Shown here one piece after another: positions 5,024-12,900 of a stretch of 12,900 bases of DNA. Position numbers and translations under genes: made by a program. Under the pieces are notes generated by a model, which saw only the letters and a program-made list of their open reading frames with translations, searched no databases and had not been told where the DNA came from. Origin of the DNA: UBA7672 sp964529555 (GTDB lineage: Bacteria; Pseudomonadota; Alphaproteobacteria; Caulobacterales; Hyphomonadaceae); assembly GCA_964529555.1 (NCBI GenBank), contig CAZGWV010000093.1:1-12900 (forward strand), given 5' to 3'. Numbering within the stretch: the first letter of the stretch is position 1; the number at the start of each line of letters is the position of its first letter.

Positions 5024-7156
5024 CTAGTATCTCTGATACGTCCCCCGGATAAGCGAGTACCCGACGCTCGGCTTGCTCCAGTCGCAGACGCCATCGGGGA
5101 AAGCCTTCTTCATGCGCGATTGCTGCGCGGACGAGAACTTCACCGTATAGTCGCTGAAATCGACAGGCTTCAGCTGGCACTTCATCACATCGTTGGAGAC
5201 AGGCGCGCCCGCACGAATGCGCGGCTCGGCGTGGACGGGATAAGTCTGGCCAAAGCCGGTTGAGTTGTCCCAGCCGGCCTTTTCGGCCTTCATCGTTCCA
5301 TCGGCCAGCCAGTAGGCATCCGTCGCCTTCGCCGGCTTGTGCTTCACCACCTTGTCGGTGTTGAGCGGCGCGGGGTCTGCCGCCATCGCATCCAGCCACT
5401 GCGTCATCACCGTCAGCGACTCGGCCCCGAGATTGGTGACGGCGTTCGCGATCGGCGGACCGACCCAGATGACCTGGTTATCCGAACGCCCGGTGGCTTT
5501 CTCCAGCCGCGCGCGGATGGTGAGGTCGCGGTGGCGGTCGTGGATGTCGCCGATGGCGTCGGTATAGCCGCGATAATTGATGATCGGGACGTTCGCGAGC
5601 CCGCCGCCGAACGTGTTGAAGATTCCCGAGGCGTAGATGGCGTTGATCGCCGTCTGGTCGCCCACGGTGCGCTTCGAGGAGAAGCCGCCATCGATGTCAT
5701 TGCCGCCGATCTTTTCATTCAGCGCAAGGAACTCCTCGACGGTGATCACCTTGTCGTTGAGCGCCTTCAGGCCGTATTCGATGCCGACATTGTCGATGGG
5801 GCGACGCGCGAAGCCCGTCTTCGGATCGCGGCCATAGATGTTGACGCGCATCTCCTGCGTCGTGCAGCGCACGCCTTTCGGATTGCGCTTGGGGTCGTAG
5901 ACCAGCGACTTGTCCGCGATGGCGCAGCCATCGGCGAAGCCAGCCTGAATGGTGCGCACGAAGGACCGCTCCCATGCGGCGCATGTGCCGGGGGTGTAGC
6001 CCTCCACTGCTGTCTTCTTCTCCTGCGTCCACTTCTTGCCAGCGGCTGTCTTCCAGTAGTTCTGGAGCAGGCCGCAGTCCGCCGTCTGCATCGAGGAATC
6101 CGGGAAGCTGGCGGAGGGCTGCAGGCCATCGAGCAGGCCGGGATACATCTGCGTGATGCCCATCTGCTGGATCGCCCCGCCCGATCCGCCCGTGCCGACC
6201 GTCCATCTGGGAACGCCGTAGGCTTCGATGAAATGCTCCTTCAGCATCATCAGCGTTTCGCCCTGCAGCACGGGGTTGCAGTGCAGCTGGTTCACCAGCT
6301 CGGTGGAGTTCATGTAGGCAAAGCCGCGCGAGAGGTAGAGATCGCTGAGCGCGGACTGCGCGGTGTTCGAGCCCTGATTGTATTGCGTGCCGCAGCCGCC
6401 GCCGAAGGTGACGCCGAGACGTCCGTTCCAGCCATCGTTCACCGGCGCGCCCGCCGTCGCCGGATCGTCGAGCACGGCGATGCGATAGACCGAGCGGTTG
6501 ATGACGCCGCTCTCGACGCGGACGATGTAGGGCACGCTGCGCCCGTCGATTGTCGTGGCGGTGGCAAGGTCCGAAGGGCGCGCGGCTTTCGGATCGGCCA
6601 GCGGCTTGAACTGCGTTGCGGACGGACCTGTGCCGACAGCGGGGCCGGTCGATTTGTAGAACCACTCATACTTCGTCGGCGCCGAGCAATTCGCATCCAG
6701 CGGCTCGCCAAGGCCGGACTCGACCGTGCGGCACTCATACGGCGTCATGTGCGGACCCGAGAGGATGGGCCCCGTGATCGGATGGTTCACCAGCGGCTGG
6801 CTCACCGAATAGCCCGTCGGCCCGCGCACCTGCAGCCAGTTCGCGCCGACATCCAGGCCGGAGACAATGCCGCGCAGCGTGTTGCTCGGCTGGTCGAACT
6901 TCAACGGCGTCACCAGCTGGCGGCCATTGAGCGAGAGCCTGAGTTCGCTGGCCAGCGCCCCTTCGCTCGCCCTCACCTCGACCAGCGCGTTCCCGCCCGA
7001 CACGAGGTCGTAGCGCGAGGACAGCACCTTCACCTCGATCTTGCCCTGCACGGCCGGGCTGTCCGGCTGCGACAGCGCCGGCGCCGCAATCAGCGAAACG
7101 ACCGCCATCGCGCCCGCAGCGCAACCGGCAAGCACACGCATCCTGACGCTGGACAT
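5024..7156 (-). CDS. Secreted DUF6351-type protein with hydrolase-like GGSGG motif
   Basis: A 710-residue exported protein. The first 29 residues form a signal peptide: MSSVRMR, a hydrophobic core, and a probable cut after ALS in LIAAPALSQ. An Ig-like beta region with EVKVLSSRYDLVSGG and LRLSLNGRQL follows (about 38-125). The main domain (about 130-700) has WNGRLGVTFGGGCG, many cysteines suggesting disulfides, and GTGGSGGAIQQ with Ser325, which resembles an alpha/beta-hydrolase nucleophile elbow. I assign it to DUF6351 from memory of this pattern and length; the substrate is unknown. ATG 7156 is preceded by GGGAGGG with 7 bp spacing. A longer in-frame start at 7225 lies outside the signal peptide and lacks support. 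The ribosome site is buried in a hairpin (7164-7193). The upstream neighbour is lost in the sequence gap. Confidence 0.75.
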   Translation of the reverse strand: MSSVRMRVLAGCAAGAMAVVSLIAAPALSQPDSPAVQGKIEVKVLSSRYDLVSGGNALVEVRASEGALASELRLSLNGRQLVTPLKFDQPSNTLRGIVSGLDVGANWLQVRGPTGYSVSQPLVNHPITGPILSGPHMTPYECRTVESGLGEPLDANCSAPTKYEWFYKSTGPAVGTGPSATQFKPLADPKAARPSDLATATTIDGRSVPYIVRVESGVINRSVYRIAVLDDPATAGAPVNDGWNGRLGVTFGGGCGTQYNQGSNTAQSALSDLYLSRGFAYMNSTELVNQLHCNPVLQGETLMMLKEHFIEAYGVPRWTVGTGGSGGAIQQMGITQMYPGLLDGLQPSASFPDSSMQTADCGLLQNYWKTAAGKKWTQEKKTAVEGYTPGTCAAWERSFVRTIQAGFADGCAIADKSLVYDPKRNPKGVRCTTQEMRVNIYGRDPKTGFARRPIDNVGIEYGLKALNDKVITVEEFLALNEKIGGNDIDGGFSSKRTVGDQTAINAIYASGIFNTFGGGLANVPIINYRGYTDAIGDIHDRHRDLTIRARLEKATGRSDNQVIWVGPPIANAVTNLGAESLTVMTQWLDAMAADPAPLNTDKVVKHKPAKATDAYWLADGTMKAEKAGWDNSTGFGQTYPVHAEPRIRAGAPVSNDVMKCQLKPVDFSDYTVKFSSAQQSRMKKAFPDGVCDWSKPSVGYSLIRGTYQRY

Positions 7157-7163
7157 TGATCTA

Positions 7164-7193
7164 CCCTCCCAAGGACAGTTTCTTTTGGGAGGG
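7164..7193 (-). promoter_or_regulatory. Hairpin that sequesters the Shine-Dalgarno sequence of the DUF6351 gene
   Basis: In the minus-strand mRNA, CCCTCCCAA (7193-7185) is perfectly complementary to TTGGGAGGG (7172-7164), with a 12-base loop. The second arm contains GGGAGGG, the ribosome binding site 7 bp before ATG 7156. A 9-bp GC-rich stem would hide the ribosome site, so translation probably depends on temperature, a factor or an alternative fold. Two G-T pairs may extend the stem inward. No T-run follows, so it does not look like a terminator. Confidence 0.5.
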
Positions 7194-7258
7194 AGTTTAG
7201 CGGGACCGCAAATCTTGTCGCGCACAAAACGGTGAGCCCGGACCGCCCAGTCCTGCTT

Positions 7259-7358
7259 NNNNNNNNNNNNNNNNNNNNNNNNNNNNNNNNNNNNNNNNNN
7301 NNNNNNNNNNNNNNNNNNNNNNNNNNNNNNNNNNNNNNNNNNNNNNNNNNNNNNNNNN
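7259..7358. other. Scaffold gap (100 N)
   Basis: Exactly 100 undetermined bases, a conventional length for a gap of unknown size. The true distance is unknown. The flanks carry a 10-bp inverted pair, GCGGGACCGC at 7200-7209 and GCGGTCCCGC at 7382-7391, which hints that a palindromic repeat may have broken the assembly. Promoter sequence for the DUF6351 gene may be missing. Confidence 0.98.
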
Positions 7359-7393
7359 TGGTTGGATCGTCGAAAGTCGTGGCGGTCCCGCGC

Positions 7394-7546
7394 CTATTCG
7401 GCCAGCGGTTGATCATGGGCGGCGACAGCAGCCACCTGCTCTACAGCGACAGGTGTTGCTTCGCGCCGTGACGTGTCCTGCATGACATACCACGCGCCCG
7501 CCATCGCCATGACGGCGAAGGTGAAGAGGATCGAGGCCTGGTGCAT
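7394..7546 (-). CDS. Small single-pass membrane protein
   Basis: A 50-residue protein starting MHQASILFTFAVMAMAGAWYVM, with one hydrophobic segment (about 4-22). The remainder is a soluble tail rich in Ala, Val and acidic residues, ending DQPLAE. TTTGGAG on the minus strand lies about 7 bp before ATG 7546 and serves as ribosome site; the frame is open further upstream but without such support. It stops 35 bp from the sequence gap. No family is recognised. It lies 106 bp downstream of the YcxB-like gene in the same direction and could share its transcript. Confidence 0.5.
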   Translation of the reverse strand: MHQASILFTFAVMAMAGAWYVMQDTSRREATPVAVEQVAAVAAHDQPLAE

Positions 7547-7652
7547 GGCTTGCTCCAAATCCTGACCTGCGCGGGTGCGAAGGTTAGCGTGGACGCAACC
7601 ATGCCAACGTGTGGTGAACATCCGGTTCAGGGGATGCGTGAAATTTCGCGGG

Positions 7653-8111
7653 TTACTGCTTCCGGCGCGCCTTCTTCGACAGGCGCGCGTTTGCAAATGC
7701 CAACAAAGACAGGCGCTCGGCGTCCGACGCAAAGCAGCGCGCGGGTACGAAGTGAACACCCATCCCGGTGATCAGAAAGATCGCCCCTTGGCTGTCGATC
7801 ACGCGGTCTATGCCGGACCACAGCGTATGGGAGGTGGCCACGGGCGACTTGTAGTGGACGCCATCATCATCGACCGAGATCGTGATCTCGGCATCCTCGG
7901 ACGACGTGACGCCATCCAGCCTGCGTATGGACCAGCGGTTGGCAACCTTCGCGATAGGACGACCAACCAGGGCGCCCACGATGACGCCCACCAGGATAAA
8001 TACGGGGGCGTTCTTTGGATCATTGGCCGTCATCGCAATCGCTGCGCCGGCGCCCACACCTATGAGCACGGGAATGATCGAGGCCGCAAAGACAGCCATC
8101 CGAACGTGCAT
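7653..8111 (-). CDS. YcxB-like membrane protein
   Basis: A protein of 152 residues from the first ATG. It has two hydrophobic segments (about 5-28 and 36-52) and a beta-rich C-terminal part (about 73-142) with ITISVDDDGVHYKSPVATSH, LWSGIDRVIDSQGAIFLI and FVPARCFASDAER. That pattern is typical of the YcxB-like domain, a membrane-linked family of unknown function. The frame stays open upstream of ATG 8111 and reads YRTGLRETLNVSRIANGHLF, which looks like a genuine family N-terminus. However, no ATG, GTG or TTG occurs before the in-frame TGA. An ACG at 8175-8177, about 9 bp after a run of six G, would give 174 residues. The start is therefore uncertain: a rare start codon, a mutated start or a sequencing error are all possible. 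It follows infB in the same direction. Confidence 0.75.
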   Translation of the reverse strand: MHVRMAVFAASIIPVLIGVGAGAAIAMTANDPKNAPVFILVGVIVGALVGRPIAKVANRWSIRRLDGVTSSEDAEITISVDDDGVHYKSPVATSHTLWSGIDRVIDSQGAIFLITGMGVHFVPARCFASDAERLSLLAFANARLSKKARRKQ

Positions 8112-8134
8112 GGGAAACAGGTGACCGTTGGCAA

Positions 8135-8161
8135 TGCGCGAGACGTTCAGCGTCTCGCGCA
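8135..8161 (-). terminator. Hairpin downstream of infB, possible terminator
   Basis: TGCGCGAGACG (8135-8145) and CGTCTCGCGCA (8151-8161) form a perfect 11-bp stem with a 5-base loop, about 50 bp after the infB stop. No T-run follows on either strand, so classical intrinsic termination is doubtful. The hairpin also falls inside the possible N-terminal extension of the YcxB-like gene, encoding part of RETLNVSR. Confidence 0.3.
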
Positions 8162-8208
8162 GTCCGGTCCTGTACGTGAAAGACGACCCCCCAACCCTTG
8201 CTCCGATC

Positions 8209-10983
<2,775 letters not shown>

Positions 10984-11038
10984 TCACTCACTTCGGTTGC
11001 AGTCGTTCGGCTTCCGCCGTTCGGTTTGAGCCCGTGGG

Positions 11039-11059
11039 CCCGGAGGATGAACCTCCGGG
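11039..11059 (-). promoter_or_regulatory. Hairpin in the ylxR-infB intergenic region
   Basis: CCCGGAGG (11039-11046) and CCTCCGGG (11052-11059) form a perfect 8-bp stem with a 5-base loop, in the 90-bp gap between the ylxR stop and the infB start. No T-run follows on the minus strand. It could be a weak attenuator, an RNase processing site or a 3' stabiliser that sets the ratio of IF-2 to the upstream genes. Confidence 0.35.
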
Positions 11060-11073
11060 TTCCATGGGCCGGG

Positions 11074-11907
11074 TCAGATCGTATTCTCGTCCCGAGAGCC
11101 TGTCTCGGAACCCGGAGTCTCGGAGCCCGGAGTCTCAGAACCTGGAGTCTCGGAACCGGGAGCTGGCTCCCAGCCCGGCAGCCAGACGCGCCGGAACCCG
11201 GAAAGCCTTCCCAGCTCCCCCATCCAGGCGTGCGCTATCGGGCCAAGTTCGAGGCAAGCGTGTATCACACGCTCACGCCCCAAGGCCATGCCCAATTCGA
11301 CGCCGGAAAAACAGCCAGCTACCGGCGGAAGATCGCCTTTTCCCGCCATTTCGCCGGGTTCGGGGAGGTCTTCCTCCAGATCGGGACCGTAGATCGCTTT
11401 CGCAAGGCCCAGCACCTTGCCGCGCTGGTCTTCGGATGCGTCCGACGCAGCGATGAGACAGCCCGGCCGGGAATTGCGGATCGCCTCGCGCACCTGCTCG
11501 AAGCCGAGGATCAGGTCCCCGGCGCGCTTGGCCATGCCCAGCATGTCGAGGCAGCGTTTCGCGAGCAGCGCTTCGGCCTGCGCCGCGAGATCGGCGGGTA
11601 CGGTCACCTGCCGCTTGAATGCACGGGAAAATGCGCCGCGCTTGGCGGCCAGCGCGATCGCCTCGCTGCTGGCTGTCACCCATGCGCCCCTGCCCGGAAG
11701 ACGGGCCGAGACATCGGGTGTGACCGCGCCATCGGGCGCGATCACGAACCGGATCATCTCCGCAGGCGGGCGCCCCTGCATCGTGGCGATGCAGCGGCGC
11801 TCCATGTTTCTGGATGCGGCGCCCTTGCCGGCGCGGGGCGGACCCGCGTCGGTTTCAACCGCATCGAGGGCGGCTACAGGCTCATCACTGTTCGGTCGAG
11901 CCGGCAT
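11074..11907 (-). CDS. ylxR: YlxR-family RNA-binding protein with L7Ae-like domain
   Basis: A 277-residue protein encoded between nusA and infB. The YlxR domain (about 35-100) has ERRCIATMQGRPPAEMIRF and the family-typical GRGAWV. A second domain (about 115-230, starting DMLGMAKRAGDLILG) resembles ribosomal L7Ae/L30e-type RNA-binding proteins; this two-domain form is common in alphaproteobacteria. Role is not settled; nucleic-acid binding linked to transcription or translation is likely. ATG 11907 lies inside nusA, overlapping its end by 23 bp, with AAGGGGG just upstream, so translation is probably coupled. The C-terminus is unusual: about residues 248-270 are four copies of PGSET, encoded by a 15-bp tandem repeat. 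Confidence 0.9.
   Translation of the reverse strand: MPARPNSDEPVAALDAVETDAGPPRAGKGAASRNMERRCIATMQGRPPAEMIRFVIAPDGAVTPDVSARLPGRGAWVTASSEAIALAAKRGAFSRAFKRQVTVPADLAAQAEALLAKRCLDMLGMAKRAGDLILGFEQVREAIRNSRPGCLIAASDASEDQRGKVLGLAKAIYGPDLEEDLPEPGEMAGKGDLPPVAGCFSGVELGMALGRERVIHACLELGPIAHAWMGELGRLSGFRRVWLPGWEPAPGSETPGSETPGSETPGSETGSRDENTI
11102..11161 (-). repeat. Four 15-bp tandem repeats in the 3' end of ylxR
   Basis: Units start at 11102, 11117, 11132 and 11147, each close to GTCTCGGAACCCGGA with one to three substitutions. Read on the minus strand in frame they encode PGSET-type pentapeptides. Because 15 is a multiple of 3, copy-number change would keep the frame. This is a coding minisatellite, probably variable between strains. 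Confidence 0.9.
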
Positions 11908-12900
11908 TGGCCCCCTTTAGGTTGAACAGTTCGTCGCCACGGCTGCGGGCCGTTTCGGCGGGGCTTTCGGAAGCAGCGTCGAGTTCGGCTTCTTCCGCAT
12001 CGAGGGCTGCGGCGCGAGCGGCCAGCGCATCCTGCAGCGCCTGCGGATCGACCCAGCCGGCGGCAACGCGCGCCTTCAGGATGAACAACTCGGCGTCGTC
12101 GCGCGACATCTCGCTCTTCTCGATCAGACCCGGCACGAATTTCGGCTTGCCGTCCGGGCCCGGCTCTTTCCAGCCGACCAGATCGTCCGGCACCAGACCG
12201 GCGAGATCCTCGAGCGATTTCACATCGTTCTCGCCGAACTTCACGGCCATGGCCGGCGTCACGCCTTCCATCTCCGCAACCTCGTCGCTGACGCCGAGTT
12301 CCTTGCGTTTGGCGATCAGCTCCGCCGTCAGCTTTTCGAGATATTCGCGGGCGCGCTGCTGCAGCTCGCCGGCGACTTCCTCGTCGAAACCTTCGATCGA
12401 GGCGAGGCCGTCGATCTCGACATAGGCGATCTCCTCCACCGTCTCGAAGCCTTCCGAAGCCAGCAGCTGGGCCAGCGTCTCGTCGGCGTCGAGGGCTTTC
12501 TGGAACAGGTCGGTGCGCTCCTTGAACTCGCGCTGGCGGCGTTCGCTGTCGGCCGTTTCCGTCATCAGGTCGATCTGCCAGCCGGTCAGCTGCGAGGCGA
12601 GGCGCACATTCTGGCCGCGGCGGCCGATGGCGAGCGGGAACTGGCTCTCCTCGACCACGACTTCCACGCGGCCTTCTTCCTCGTCGATCACGACCTTCGA
12701 GACTTCGGCGGGCTGGAGCGCGTTGACGATGAAGGTCGCATCGTCCGGCGACCAGGGGATGATGTCGATCTTCTCGCCGCCGAGTTCGGACACGACCGCC
12801 TGCACGCGCGCGCCGCGCATACCGACGCAGGCGCCGACCGGGTCGATGGAGTTGTCGTGGCTGAACACGCCGATCTTGGCGCGCGAGCCCGGATCGCGGG
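11885..12900 (-). CDS. nusA: Transcription termination/antitermination factor NusA, C-terminal part
   Basis: Binds RNA polymerase and nascent RNA and modulates pausing, termination and antitermination. Only the last 338 or so residues are in the window; the gene continues past 12900. The frame at the edge reads RDPGSRAKIGVFSHDN, so GTG 12868 is not the start. KH1 residues follow (DPVGACVGMRG, EKIDIIPWS), then KH2 with FPLAIGRRGQNVRLASQLTGWQIDL. The C-terminus has two helix-hairpin-helix-like acidic repeats (about 165-215 and 225-290 counting from 12868), as in proteobacterial NusA. The final residues, rich in acidic amino acids, end GANAGSTEQ. The 3' end overlaps ylxR by 23 bp. Confidence 0.97.
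   Translation of the reverse strand, partial: RDPGSRAKIGVFSHDNSIDPVGACVGMRGARVQAVVSELGGEKIDIIPWSPDDATFIVNALQPAEVSKVVIDEEEGRVEVVVEESQFPLAIGRRGQNVRLASQLTGWQIDLMTETADSERRQREFKERTDLFQKALDADETLAQLLASEGFETVEEIAYVEIDGLASIEGFDEEVAGELQQRAREYLEKLTAELIAKRKELGVSDEVAEMEGVTPAMAVKFGENDVKSLEDLAGLVPDDLVGWKEPGPDGKPKFVPGLIEKSEMSRDDAELFILKARVAAGWVDPQALQDALAARAAALDAEEAELDAASESPAETARSRGDELFNLKGANAGSTEQ

Noticed and set aside
5339..7159. A 606-codon plus-strand frame opposite the DUF6351 gene
   Set aside because: The opposite strand has a ribosome site, signal peptide and domain motifs; the plus-strand translation is Arg/Asp/Ala-rich shadow sequence.
7874..7891. CCGAGATC-GT-GATCTCGG near-palindrome
   Set aside because: It lies inside the YcxB-like coding sequence, encodes part of the beta-rich domain, and has no promoter context; probably chance.

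Overview
The window is high-GC, double-stranded chromosomal DNA from a Gram-negative bacterium, most likely an alphaproteobacterium. The evidence is the nusA-ylxR-infB order, a long YlxR protein with a second L7Ae-like domain, an IF-2 with a Pro/Gly/Arg-rich linker, and many short palindromic intergenic repeats. A Caulobacterales/Hyphomonadales-type genome would fit, but that placement is inference. A run of exactly 100 N at 7259-7358 marks a scaffold join, so the genes to its left and right need not be true neighbours.

Layout. Positions 1-97 hold a palindromic repeat. It is followed by ada (+, 224-1288), the methylation-damage sensor and repair protein, and then a second palindromic element (1321-1471). 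A minus-strand operon runs leftward from about 2850: an SPFH/band-7 membrane protein (1919-2830), an Arc-like ribbon-helix-helix (RHH) DNA-binding protein (1688-1900) and a 59-residue two-helix membrane protein (1509-1688). A divergent plus-strand operon starts at 2927: a 32-residue membrane peptide, a membrane-anchored alpha/beta hydrolase (3051-4382) and a membrane-bound bacterial PH-domain protein (4382-4828). The 96-bp divergent region contains a perfect 14-bp palindrome inside three ATAT(C/T) motifs spaced exactly 11 bp apart. This is a good candidate operator for the RHH protein.

A third palindromic element (4857-5004) separates the PH-domain gene from a convergent secreted DUF6351-type protein (5024-7156, -). 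The mRNA of that gene has a 9-bp hairpin that pairs with its own Shine-Dalgarno sequence.

Right of the gap, all on the minus strand, lie a 50-residue membrane protein, a YcxB-like membrane protein whose coding sequence seems to begin upstream of its first ATG, and the translation/transcription cluster infB, ylxR and the 3' two-thirds of nusA, which runs off the window end. rbfA and truB, often found after infB, are absent here.

The most system-like part is 1509-4828: six genes in two divergent operons, five of them predicted membrane proteins, with one small DNA-binding protein and one shared control region. I see no CRISPR array, tRNA, rRNA, insertion sequence with a transposase, or integrase.
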